This document shows, in pieces, positions 20,339-30,979 of a DNA stretch of 64,000 nucleotides. Below the pieces are notes generated by a model. The model had not been told where the DNA came from. It saw only the letters and a list, made by a program, of their open reading frames with translations, and did not search any database. Each line of letters begins with the position of its first letter. Position 1 is the stretch's first letter. The position numbers and the translations under genes are program-made. Source of the stretch: Armigeres subalbatus (Eukaryota; Arthropoda; Insecta; Diptera; Culicidae); the NCBI RefSeq assembly GCF_024139115.2, contig NC_085140.1:293103293-293167292 (forward strand), given 5' to 3'.

Positions 20339-23300
20339 TCAGACTAAGGCCGAAGTGGCCTGTGCGGTATATAAGAGTCTTCTCCATTCGGCTCGGTCCA
20401 TGGCTACACGTCGCCAACCACGCAGTCTACGGAGGGTCCGCAAGTCATCTTCCACCTGATCGATCCACCTTGCCCGCTGCGCACCTCGCCTTCTTGTGCC
20501 CGTCGGATCGTTGTCGAGAACCATTTTCACCGGGTTACTGTCCGACATTCTGGCTACGTGCCCGGCCCATCGCAGTCGTCCGATTTTCGCGGTGTGAACG
20601 ATGGATGGTTCTCCCAACAGCTGATGCAATTCGTGGTTCATTCGCCTCCTCCACGTACCATCCGCCATCTGCACCCCACCATAGATGGTACGCAGCACTT
20701 TCCTTTCGAAAACTCCAAGTGCGCGTTGGTCCTCCACGAGCATCGTCCAGGTCTCGTGTCCGTAGAGGACTACCGGTCTAGTTAGCGTTTTGTAGATTGT
20801 CAGTTTGGTACGGCGGCAAACTCTATTCGATCGGAGCGTCTTGCGGAGTCCAAAGTACGTACGATTTCCAGCCACTATGCGTCTCCGAATTTCTCTGCTG
20901 GTGTCATTTTCGGCAGTCACCAGTGAGCCCAAGTACACAAATTCTTCTACCACCTCGATTTCGTCACCACCGATGCAAACTCGCGGTGGGTGGCTCACAT
21001 TGTCTTCTCTTGAACCTCTTCCTATCATGTACTTCGTCTTCGACGTGTTGATGACTAGTCCGATCCGCTTAGCTTCCCTCTTCAGTCTGATGTAGGCTTC
21101 CTCCATCTTCTCAAAGTTACGTGCCATAATATCTATGTCGTCGGCGAAACCAAATAGCTGGACGGACTTATTGAAAATTGTACCACTCGTGTTAATCCCT
21201 GCTCTTCGTATTACCCTTCCAAAGCGATGTTGAATAGCAAACACGAAAGACCATCACCTTGCCGTAACCCTCTGCGGGTTTCGAAGGGACTCGAGAATGC
21301 CCTGAAACTCGAACTACGCACATCACCCGATCCATCGTCGCTTTGATCAACCGTGTCAGTTTATCCGGAAAACCGTGTTCGTGCATTAGCTGCCATAGCT
21401 GGTCCCGATCGATTGTATCATATGCGGCTTTGAAGTCGATGAATAGATGATGTGTGGGCACGTTGTATTCGCGGCATTTCTGCAGTACTTGGCGAATGGT
21501 GAACACCTGGTCCGTGGTGGAGCGTTCGCCCATAAAACCCGCCTGGTACTGCCCCACGAACTCCCTTGCAGTTGGTGCTAGTCGACGGCATAAAATTTGG
21601 GAAAGTACCTTGTAGGCGGCGTTCAGCAATGTGATTGCGCGGTAGTTGCTACAATCCAGCTCTTTCCAGCCCTTTTTGTAGATGGGACACACGACACCTT
21701 CCATCCACTCCTGCGGCAAAACTTCCTCCTCCCAAATCTTGGTAATGACCCAGTGCAGCGCTCTAGCCAGTGCCTCACCACCGTGTTTAAATAGCTCTCC
21801 TAGAGATGTCGCAAATTAATCGATTACTTCGATAAATCGATTCATCGATGTGATAATCGATTAATTTTGAATCGATTATTACCAAACGATTAATCGATTC
21901 AATAATCGAGAGGAATCGAGAGTAATCGATTAGTTACTAATCGATTAATCAAGATTTTACGACATCATAAGGATGTCGCAATAGGATTGATTACCTCGAT
22001 TGATCGATTCATCGTTGAGATAATCGATTAATTTTGAATCGATTACTATCCAACGATTAATCGATTCAATAATCGACAAGGATCGAGAGTAATCGATTAG
22101 TTACTAATCGATTAATCGGAATTTTACGACATCTCTAAGCTCTCCTGGTAGTTGGTCAACCCCAGGGGCTTTGTTGTTCTTCAGCCGGCCAATCTCCTCC
22201 TGGATTTCCTGGAGATCCGGAGCCGGTAGAATTCTGTCCTGCGCGCGTTCTCCCAGGTCCATCACCATACCGCCATCTTCGTCTGCCACATCGCCATTCA
22301 GGTGTTCTTCGTAGTGCTGCCGCCACCTTTGGATCACCTCACGCTCGTTCGTAAGAAGGTTCCCGTTTATGTCCTTACACATATCAGGCTGTGGCACGTG
22401 GCCCTTACGTGAACGGTTTAACTTCTCATAGAACTTTCGTGTGTTATTAGCGCGGTACAGTTGCTCCGTTTCTTCACGGTCTCGATCTTCCTGCTGGCGC
22501 TTTTCCTCCGGAAAATCGAGTTTTGTCTGTTCCGCGCCTGTTTATATCGTGCTTCGTTCGCCCTCGTGCGGTGTTGCAGCAATCTCGCCCATGCTGCATT
22601 CTTCTCTTCCACTAACTGCTCACATTCGCCGTCATACCAGTCGTTTCTCTGATCCGAGGGCACCGTGCCAAGTGCAGCGGTTGCGGTGCTACCAATGGCG
22701 GATCGAATATCTCTCCAGCCATCTTCAAGAGACGCTGCGCCTAGCTGCTCTTCCGTTGGAAGTGCCACTTCCAGCTGCTGCGCGTATTCTTGGGCTAGTC
22801 TACCGTCTTGTAGCCGCCCAATGTTAAGCCGCGGCGTCCGACTTCGACGCGTGTTGTACACCGTCGAGAGTTTTGAGCGCAGGCATACTGCAACGAGGTA
22901 GTGGTCGGATTCAATATTCGCACTGCGGTAAGTGCGGACGTTCGTGATGTCGGAGAAGAATTTACCGTCGATTAGAACGTGGTCGATTTGGTTTTCCGTT
23001 TCTTGGTTAGGTGATCTCCATGTGGCCTTGTGGATATTTTTGCGGGGAAAGAAGGTGCTTCGGACTACCATTCCGCGGGAGGCTGCGAAGTTTATGCATC
23101 GTTGGCCGTTGTCATTCGATACGGTCTGCAGACTATCCGGTCCGATGACCGGTCTATACATTTCCTCCCTTCCTACCTGTGCGTTCATGTCACCGATGAC
23201 GATTTTAACGTCCCGCAGTGGGCATCCATCGTATGTCTGCTCCAGCTGTGCGTAGAACGCTTCTTTCTCGTCGTCGGGTCTCCCTTCGTGTGGGCAGTGC

Positions 23301-23722
23301 ACGTTGATGATGCTATAGTTGAAGAAACGGCCTTTAATCCTCAGCTTGCACATCCTTGCGTTGATTGGCTGCCACCCCATCACGCGTTGGCGCATCTTAC
23401 CCAGCACTATGAAGCCGGTTCCCAGCTCGTTGGTGGTGCCACAGCTTTGGTAGAAGGTAGCCGCTCGATGCCCGCTTTTCCACACTTTCTGTCCTGTCCA
23501 GCAAATCTCCTGCAGCGCCACGACGTCGAAGTTGCGGGGATGTAATTCATCGTAGATCATCCTGTCGCAACCTGCGAAACCTAGCGACTTGCAATTCCAT
23601 GTTCCAAGCTTCCAATCGTGATCCTGTATTCGTCGCCTAGGTCTTTGCCGATTATATCGAGTCGCATTATCTCTTATATTGTTCGTAATGATTGGTTTTC
23701 TAGGCGGCTTATTGGGCCTGCG
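20339..23722 (-). pseudogene. RTE-like endonuclease-reverse transcriptase, broken
   Basis: Pieces in order of translation are: 23722-22418 (endonuclease: GTWNCKSLG, the catalytic Glu in LQEICW, GDMNAQVG, and SDHY near 22890), 22397-22138 (linker, KNNKAPGVDQLPGEL), 21719-21192 (RT: YKKGWKELDCSNYR, FIDFKAAYD) and 21244-20339 (active-site FADD, then the C-terminal GTRRRGAQRARWIDQVEDDL). Frameshifts lie near 22500 and near 21260, and the hAT-like MITE interrupts the linker. The endonuclease catalytic motifs are intact. The codon at the left limit of the open frame is not an ATG, so the start is uncertain. Confidence 0.85.
21801..22137. mobile_element. hAT-like MITE with 8-bp TSD, internally duplicated
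   Basis: TAGAGATGTCG at the left and CGACATCTCTA at the right form the inverted ends. The 8-bp AGCTCTCC is duplicated at 21793-21800 and 22138-22145. The interior is two tandem copies of a ~160-bp unit full of AATCGATT palindromes. Eight-bp duplications and these ends fit hAT elements. Removing it restores the RTE reading frame, which proves the insertion. Confidence 0.9.
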
Positions 23723-24805
23723 CAAACCTCCTGTCTCGTCGGAGGGCCGTCGTGTCAGGGCTGTTTAGCGTCCCACCTAACACCAGGACTTGGGCTTGTG
23801 CGCTTTGAGCGGCACACGGTCGCTTTGGTGGGGCCTACTTGCGGATACATGCAGCTTTTTATAGAGGTTTAACAGGGCCCACTGTCAAACCCCACCACAT
23901 CCTAGGCAAGCCCCACAACTCGCAGATGGCCTGGGGAGGGATCGTCAAGCCCTTGGACATAGTCCCTGCTGCCCGCGCGTTACGCAGGTGTGTTACGTAT
24001 TAATCCATCAAGAAAACTCGTGAATTATTAAATAAAATGTATGGTATTTGAAACAAATTCACTTTGACATTGAAAATATAATTATAACAAATGATATGAT
24101 ATGGAATTATGCCTATTTTACTTATTTGTTTCAAAGAAACAAGTGATTTTAATTGAGGAACATTTAGAAGCATGTACAAAAAAATCTTCTCAGAAAAGCA
24201 AAACCGTAAAAATCGAAAGGGATTCTAAAAATTTCTTCAGTGGAAGCTAGATAGCAAATGTGAGCATGTTTTGAGACACTAATAGATCACTTGTATGCAT
24301 GTATGTGTGCGTATGTGTGCAAATTCTGAAATTTACTACCAGAAAAATCTAGCTCATTTTTAAGGTATTGAACAAGTTTAGTTTTGTCAAATTAGGCATC
24401 CATAAGGCGAAATACATGTTATTATTGAACGCTATTGAGTTTCGTTCAGATCATTGACTGATTTAGTTAGTTCTGGATTAATTAATATCAATGTCTCTGG
24501 AAATTACAAGTACATTATATGCAACTAGCGTTACGATAATTACTAACCATGTCAAAGTAGTTAATCAATCCGACGAGCGCCTTATAGATAGGCAGCACGA
24601 AGTACAGTACGTTATCATTCGTTGAGTAGTCACTCAACCCATGACATCCGCCTTTGGGTAGGCAATTATTTTGTTACGTTCATGGTAAATCGCCGTGGGA
24701 AGCTGAGTAGTTTTATTTCGTTTTAAATGCTGGAGTCTGGAAAAAATTTCCTTATAACTAAGGAAGGGTCAAAATCTCACTGTAGGTGGATTAATCTGGG
24801 TTTTT

Positions 24806-25797
24806 AATTTCATTTTGCAAATCTCGCCAAATAACTTTCAACGCGGGATCGCGAGTTCTTTGGTATTGCCTTCGCCTCACATTTTTAAGACGGATCAGTA
24901 GCTTAAGATCGTCGTCAATAATAATGGAGTTGAATTTAATTTCACATTTAGGAATTGCAATGCCTCTGGCTTCGACAATTAAATTTGTCAAAGATACGAG
25001 AGCATTATCAATATCACTTTTGGTATCGAGAGGAATATCAACATCAAAATTCCTATCGATATACGTTTTATATAAATCCCAATCAGCTCTATGATAATTA
25101 AAAGTAGAGCTTATTGGATTATAAATGGCTTCTTGTGAGATTTCAAACGTCACAGGAAGGTGATCAGAGTCAAAGTCAGCATGAGTTACCAATTGGCCAC
25201 AAAGCTGACTAGAATCCGTTAAAACTAAATCAATTGTAGAAGGATTTCGACTGGAAGAAAAACAAGTAGGGGATATTGAATAGTATAATATCCAGCAGAA
25301 CAATCTTCAAATAAAATTTTGCCGTTGGAATTGCTTTGAGCATTATTCCATGAGCGGTGTTTGGCATTGAAGTCACCAATTACGAAGAATTTTGATTTGT
25401 TGCGAGTCAGAATTTGAAGATCAGCTTTCAACAAATTCTTTTGCTGCCCATTGCATTGAAAAGGCAAATAGGCTGCAATGAAGGAAAATTGACCAAAATT
25501 CGTTTCAACAGATACTCCCAAGGTTTCAAAAACTTTGGTTTCAAACGAAGAAAATAATTTATGTTTGATACGTCTATTAATGACAATGGCGACCCCACCA
25601 CAGGCGCTGTCAAGACGATCATTTCTGTAGATAAAATAATTTGGATCTCTTTTAATGGAGAGTCCTGGTTTTAAATAAGTTTCTGTTATAATGGCAATGT
25701 GCACATTATGAACTGTTAGGAAGTTGAATAATTCATCTTCCTTACCCTTTAGAGAGCGATTCCAATTTAGAACTTTCACACAATTATTTAGATCCAT
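24806..25797 (-). pseudogene. Juan-like copy 1 ORF2, endonuclease part
   Basis: It starts at the ATG at 25797-25795 (MDLNNCVKVLNWN). The APE-type endonuclease shows ITETYLKP and GDFNAKHRSW, both intact, but a frameshift near 25260 breaks the domain and one codon is missing in NWN(A)RSLKG compared with copy 2. The frame then meets the insertion at 24800. Confidence 0.85.
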
Positions 25798-25798
25798 T

Positions 25799-27199
25799 AA
25801 AACGGAGTCCGATAACAATTTTTTGTGTGTACTTTATACCAACCTGAACAGCTTCAGGTATGGTATTTGCTTTGAACATTGCATAAATCATGTGATGCAA
25901 TTGTTCAGTTAAAAAATCAAAATCGGAAGCAGTCATGCTACCTGAATCGGCAATATGACCATTATTTTCCGTTGGGACATGGGTATAAAACTCATTTTGA
26001 GAAGAGAAATTTTGTCTACCAGCAGCGATGTTTGCATACGTAGGTACATTGGAAAAATTGGAATTTACTGAAGTGCTTGCTACCCGTTGACGAGCGGCAA
26101 AATTTGTTTGTAAATTGTGGTGGGTATGAATTGCTCGACCGGTAACTGGTTTCGAAATTTGAGCGTTTGAAAAATTTCTACCCGTCGAATCTGGGATCCG
26201 ATTGGAATTTCCCGTCATCAATTTTGCACGGGAATTCAAAACTTTTTTGCGTGAAGGGCATTCCCAGAAATTGGATTTATGATTGCCCCCACAATTAGCA
26301 CATTTAAATTTATTGGAATCTTCTCTCACAGGACATGCGTCCTTGGCGTGAGAGGTTCCACCACAAATCATGCATTTAGCATTCATGTGACAATGTTTGG
26401 TTCCATGACCCTACTTTTGGCACTTACGGCACTGGGTGGGGTTTTGGAAATTTCCCCCAGGCCTGCGGAAATGTTCCCATGTAACACGGACATGGGACAT
26501 AATACAGGCCTTTTCCAAACTTTTCATATTATTTAGTTCACTTTTGTTAAAATGAACTAAATAAAATTCTTGAGAAATGCCCCTCTGGGAAGTACCAGAG
26601 TGGGATTTCTTTTTCATCTTAATTACTTGGACTGGCGCAAATCCAAGTAATTGAGAAATTTCAATTTTAATCTCATCCAGTGATTTATCATCACTGGGGA
26701 GACCTTTCAAGACGACTTTGAACAATCGCTCAGTTTTGTCGTCGTATGTGAAGAATTTATGGCGCTTCTCAGTTAAATACTGAAGAAGACGTTTGCGATC
26801 GTCAAAGGATCCCGGCAAAACGCGGCAGTCACCCTTCCTAGCAATCTGAAATGAAACCTTGATCCCCTGAAGGTTACTCAAAATCTCATTCCGGAAGCCA
26901 GAAAACTCGGCAACAGATACCACAATTGGCGGAATTCGTTGTTTCTTCGCATGAATCGAATCACCTGGGCTAGAGGTATATTCGATTTGCTCAATTTCAT
27001 CATTAATCAAATCGAACTGATTGCTCAATTCGATTGGAGAAGAATTATTTCCGATATTAGAGTTAGAAGGAATATCTGAATTCTCCAGCTTCCTTCTATT
27101 TTTTCCGCGCTTTGGCAGGACGGTCTTGAAACCTTGATTCTTTGAAGGAAGTGGAGAATTCAAAGACTCCCCCTTCCTCTTGTTTTTATTAATGCTCAT
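25799..27199 (-). pseudogene. Juan-like copy 1 ORF1 (gag-like)
   Basis: It starts at the ATG at 27199-27197 (MSINKNKRKGES). A basic N terminus is followed by an RNA-binding-like domain (LFKVVLKGLPSDDKSL) and zinc knuckles. An in-frame TAG at 26413-26411 replaces the Trp codon of the first knuckle (copy 2 has TGG in the same place); the frame then reads on to 25784 with the remaining knuckles and a Gln/Asn-rich tail. Confidence 0.85.
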
Positions 27200-27465
27200 G
27201 GCTGAGCGTGGAGACGTGACCTTCTAAGAGGTTTTTTCCCAGAACGGTGTCCCTGCAGGATTACCACCGCTTGTCGGAATTTTACTTCCGCAAACGGGTC
27301 CAACGTAAAACGAAGGCAAGGGTCCTTGCAAAGATCGTAACGGGATCAGTGGGTACAAATAGCGCTAAGAAGCCCGTTGAAATTAAAATAGCGTGGGGTA
27401 GTATTAAAAACTTCCTTCCGCAAAGAGAGAAAGAACCGCACAGCACGAAAGCACGATGCGGTCTG

Positions 27466-27790
27466 TGGCTTGATCTGTGCTTATTATCATCAACAGTGCT
27501 TGCGAAGGGTATGTATCTCTGCATATCATCTATCGCTATGAAAACTATTTCCAGCTAGTGCGTTTTTTCACAGCTCTGGTTGATGGTACACACCTCCTGC
27601 AGCGCTACGATATGGAACCTGCCTGCAAAATATCCTCTATAAGAATTGCTTCATGAGATCTTTCAGTAACTCCTTCAGATTATCAAACAAAAATTTCATC
27701 GTGCATTTCTCCTCAAAGAGCAATTTGCTGGAATAGTTTCTGGAGAAAACCGTGAGAAATTTCAAAATCAATGTTTGAAATAATTTGTGG
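27466..27790. other. Sequence between Juan copy 1 and the minisatellite
   Basis: It may include further Juan 5' UTR (copy 2 could be 5'-truncated by a few dozen bases). No gene is visible. Confidence 0.4.
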
Positions 27791-27794
27791 AAAA

Positions 27795-28690
27795 TTATCC
27801 GAGAGTATTTGTAGAGTGATTTTTTAAGTAATTTGTGTGAAAATTCCTGAAAGTTTTGGGAGCATTTCTGGACAATTTCTTAGAGAAGTTCTTGGAAGAA
27901 GAAATAAGAGAATTTCTGCAAAAAATCCGCGGATATTTTTTTAAAGATGCTCCGGAAAATTCTTTAGGAATTCTTCTAGAAGTTTCTTCAGGAATTTCTC
28001 CGGAAGTTCCTCCAGGGATTCCTCTGAAAGTCGCTCCAGGGATTCTTCTGGAAGTCCCTACAGGAATTCTTTTCGGAAGTCCCACCAGGAATTCCTCTGG
28101 AAAATCCTCCAAAAATTCCTCTAGAAGTTCCTTCAGGAGTTCCTTTGAAAGTTTCTGCAGGAATTCTTGTGGAAGTTCCATCATGAATTGGATGTTCCTC
28201 CAGGAATTCCTCTGGAAGTTGCTCCAAGAATTCCTCCGGAAGTTCCTCCAGAAATTCCTTCCAAAGTTCCTCCAGAAATTCCTTCAGAAGCTCCTCCAGG
28301 AATTCCTTCAGAAGTTCATCCAGGAATTCCTCCGGAAATTCCTCCACGAATTCCTTCCAAAGTTCCTCCTGAAATTCCTTCAGAAGTTCCTCCAGGAATT
28401 CCTTCAGAAGTTCCTCAAGGAATATCTCCAGAAGTTTCTTATGAAATTCTTTCGGAAGTTCCTCCAGGAATTCCTCTAGAAGTTCCTCCAAAACTTTTTC
28501 TGGAAATTCTTCCGGAGGAATTTCTGAAGGAACTTCGGGGGGTATTGTTAAAAAAATTGCTGGAAGAACTTCCTTAAGAATTCCTGGAGGAACCACCGAG
28601 CGAATTTATGGAGGAACTTTCGGAGAAAATCCTGGTGGAAATTTTTGAGGAACTCCTGGATGAACTTAAGCTTCTGGAAGCTTCCAGAGA
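27795..28690. repeat. 24-bp minisatellite, block 1, with an orientation flip
   Basis: Degenerate tandem units of the type ggaattcctccggaagttcctcca fill most of the block on +; from about 28505 to 28670 the units are inverted (ggaggaacttccgg...). The unit is 24 bp, a multiple of three, so ORFs of 127-207 codons open in several frames on both strands with 8-residue periodic peptides. I do not count these as genes. Confidence 0.85.
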
Positions 28691-28840
28691 ATTCCGCAAT
28701 TTTTTTATGCATGAAATTGGCCCACGCCAACTCACGCCGCCGCGCCGCCCCCGCCGATCATCAACGGCGTGTCACCACAACTGGCTGAAAATGATCTATA
28801 ATGCAGCCGCCGATAAAATTTTAATCCGCGCACAGGTCTA
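28691..28840. repeat. GC-rich insert within the minisatellite
   Basis: A 150-bp stretch with ccgccgcgccgcccccgccg differs sharply from the array on both sides. A similar but shorter cggcggcggca sequence occurs near 48440. It is probably an insertion; no ends could be defined. Confidence 0.4.
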
Positions 28841-29238
28841 GTTCCAACCCAGCTGTTCTTTCAAGGATTTGCCCGGGATTTTTTCCGAAGAGTTCCCTAA
28901 GAATTGTTTTGGCAATTCTCCCAGGAGCGCTTTTAGGAATACTCCTGGAAATTCTTTTGTAAGTTTACCCAGAAAACCCTCCCCCAGCAATCCCTCTGGA
29001 GGTTTCCACTGGTATTCTTCCGGAAACTCCAGTAATTCCTCTGGGAACTTCCACAAGCATTTTCACCTAGAAATTCCTCCGGAAATTCATTTTTAATGTT
29101 TCTCCCGGAAAACCCATAAGAAATTTTTTCAGTGGTTCCTCCGGAAGTTTCTCCCAGAAGTACCCAGAATTCTTACAATGCTTCCCCAGGATTTCTTCCG
29201 AAGATATCCTGAGGAATTCATCCTGAAACTCTAACAAT

Positions 29239-29748
29239 TCTTCTTTTTCTGCTTCTTCTTATTGGCATTACATCCCCACACTGGGACAGAGCCGCCTTGC
29301 AGCTTAGTGTTCATTAAGCACTTCCACAGTTCGGCACCAACATTTCAAAAGGGCGAAACTAATTTTGTAAACTACAGCTTCTCACGTGGCTGGTGGATTA
29401 ATATGAGCTCACCCACGCAATCCAACACCATTGATGGGAGCAGGAAATCCTCTTCTTTCATTAAAAAGCAATGGATTGCGTGGATGAGCACAAATTAGCC
29501 TACCAGAGACGCGAGAAGCTCTTGTTTACAAACGCAGTTTCACCCTTTTCAAATGTTGGTGCCGAGTTATTAACTGCGAGGTTTCTAAGCCAAGTTACCA
29601 TTTTTGCATTCGTATATTATGAGGCTAACACGATGGAAGTCGAGACAATTTCCAATCCGAAAATTGTCTAGACCGGCACCGGGAATCGAACCCAGCATGG
29701 TCTTGCTTTGTAGCCGCGCGTCTTATCGCACAGCTAAGGAGGGCCCTA
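29239..29748 (-). mobile_element. Feilai-type tRNA-derived SINE with 13-bp TSD
   Basis: On -, it runs from a tRNA-related head (agggccctccttagctgtgc, B-box-like ggttcgattcc at about 29681-29691) to a GAA-rich tail at 29239-29260. The 13-bp AAACTCTAACAAT is duplicated at 29226-29238 and 29749-29761. The body and tail match the Feilai family of Aedes as I know it. Without the nested MITE it is about 270 bp. Confidence 0.85.
29332..29564. mobile_element. MITE nested in Feilai
   Basis: Inverted ends cggcaccaacatttcaaaag and its near-complement ending gttggtgccg extend about 40 bp. AGTT is present at both borders (29328-29331 and 29565-29568), and joining the flanks gives the normal Feilai sequence cttccacagttattaactg. 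An inner hairpin (acgcaatcca / tggattgcgt) lies at 29416-29482. Confidence 0.8.
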
Positions 29749-30703
29749 AAACTCTAACAATATCATTTGCATTTCCCCCTTAGTTTCTCCAAGAATTCTT
29801 TCGATAGTTCTACGAATTCCTCCAGAGGTTACTCCAGGAATTCCTCCAAAACTTTCATTAGGAATTCCTCCGAAAGTTCCTCCGGAAGTTCCTCCAAAAC
29901 TTTATCTAGGAATTCCACTGGAACTTCCTCTAGAAATACCTCAGGAAGTTCCTTTAGGAATCCCACCGAGAGTTCCTCTGGAAGTTCCTCCAGGCAACCC
30001 TCCGGATGTTCCTTCAGGAATAACTCCAGAAGTTCCTCCGGAAGTTCTTACAGGAATTCCTCCAGAAGTTTCTCCAGGAATTCCTCAGGAACTTTCTCAA
30101 AGAATTCCACGAATTCCTCCGGAAATTCCTCCGGGAAATTCCTCCAGGCATTTCTCCTAAACTTTTTCCAGGAATTCCTCTGAAAGTTCCTTCAAGAAAT
30201 CCTCCGGATGTTCCTCCAGGAATTCTACCGGATGTTCTTCCAGGTATTCCTCCGGAAGTTCCTCCAGGAGTTCCTCCAAAAGTTCATCCAGGAATTCCTC
30301 CGAAAGTTTCTGCAGGAATTGTTTCGAAAGTACCTTCTGGAAATCTTCCGAAAGTTTCTCCAGGAATCCCCTTGGAAGTTTATCCTGGAATTCTTCCGGA
30401 AGTTCCTCCAGGAATTCCTCTGGAAGTTCCTCCAGGAATTACTGAAGTTCTTTCAGAAATTCTTCTGCAAGTTCCTTCATGAGTTCTTCTGGATGTTCCT
30501 CCAGGAATTCCTCCGGAAGTTGCTCCAAGAATTCCTCCGGAATTTCCTTTCCGAGGTTTTTTGGAAAAAATATCGGAAAGTTTTTGATTAACTTTTGAGA
30601 GATATCCCGATGAATTTTCAGAGGAATTACTTTAGAAATATCCAGGTCAATGATTGAAAGTACTATCAAAAACATCTCAAATGATTTTCTGGAGAGCAAG
30701 ATT

Positions 30704-30775
30704 ACATAAAAGAATTCCCAATTGATCTTTTGAAGTGAAATTCCTCCATAAGATCAATTGGGAATTCTTTTATGT
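30704..30775. repeat. Perfect 26-bp-stem hairpin at a minisatellite edge
   Basis: acataaaagaattcccaatt... is repeated exactly inverted after a loop of about 20 nt. It lies between block 2 and block 3 of the minisatellite. Confidence 0.8.
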
Positions 30776-30979
30776 TGTTATGAAATTCCTGGAAAGTGAG
30801 TGGGGGTAGACTAAGAGGAACTCCATGTGAACTTAAGATACTAGATACTCAGAGAACTTTTCTGGAGGTTTCCTGTGGCAATTTGTGTGTAGTTCATGAG
30901 TTAATTTATAAAGAGTTCTTCAGGGAATTTCTAGAGAAACTCCAGCGAGTGTTTTAGGAGGAACTCACAGGGCAATTTC

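Larger units (their letters stand above)
20329..23976 (-). mobile_element. RTE-like LINE, near full length, with 13-bp TSD
   Basis: A 13-bp direct repeat, GCGTTACGCAGGT, flanks it at 20316-20328 and 23977-23989. After subtracting the nested 337-bp MITE and its duplication the element is about 3.3 kb, the usual size of RTE elements. Its 3' tail is short and AATAA-like (on +, ttattatttattcagac). A single endonuclease-RT frame is broken by two frameshifts and the MITE. RTE is my best clade call from the endonuclease and the RWIDQVEDDL-type C terminus. Confidence 0.8.
20277..24800 (-). mobile_element. Dispersed repeat inserted in Juan copy 1 (host of the RTE)
   Basis: The outer parts, 20277-20328 and 23990-24800, form one insertion absent from Juan copy 2, with five T on each side (20272-20276 and 24801-24805). 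On -, the head reads cccagattaatccacct, the same head as repeat R1, but the body differs. The strings gacccttcctt and aaggaagggtc lie near its two ends. It has no ORF of its own; everything coding inside belongs to the nested RTE-like LINE. Confidence 0.6.
18386..27465 (-). mobile_element. Juan-like Jockey-clade LINE, copy 1, interrupted
   Basis: It is the same family as the copy at 53981-58540: a short T run at the left end (its 3' poly(A)), ORF2, then ORF1, and a 5' UTR to about 27465 where identity with copy 2 ends. It is split by an insertion (20277-24800) at a site that reads continuously in copy 2 (gcgaaacgttttttaatttc). Two-ORF structure, zinc-knuckle ORF1 and EN-RT ORF2 place it in the Jockey clade; the sequence style fits the mosquito Juan family, recognised by eye. 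I did not find its target duplication. Confidence 0.85.
28841..30600 (+). repeat. 24-bp minisatellite, block 2 (split by Feilai)
   Basis: The same unit as block 1 continues at 28860-29238 and 29762-30560, in the ttcctcc(a/g)ggaattcctcc orientation. The Feilai SINE at 29239-29748 interrupts it and duplicates 13 bp of array sequence. Confidence 0.85.

Noticed and set aside
22441..23545. Plus-strand ORFs (107-171 codons) under the RTE-like element
   Set aside because: Shadow frames opposite the endonuclease domain, which has clear motifs on the other strand.
18386..27465. Target duplication of Juan copy 1
   Set aside because: I compared the sequence left of the T run (acattacccattg) with that beyond 27465 and found no match; the 5' boundary remains uncertain.
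29670..29748. A functional tRNA gene on -
   Set aside because: It is the head of the Feilai-type SINE.
27795..30600. CRISPR array
   Set aside because: Repeats are contiguous and degenerate without unique spacers, and the genome is eukaryotic.
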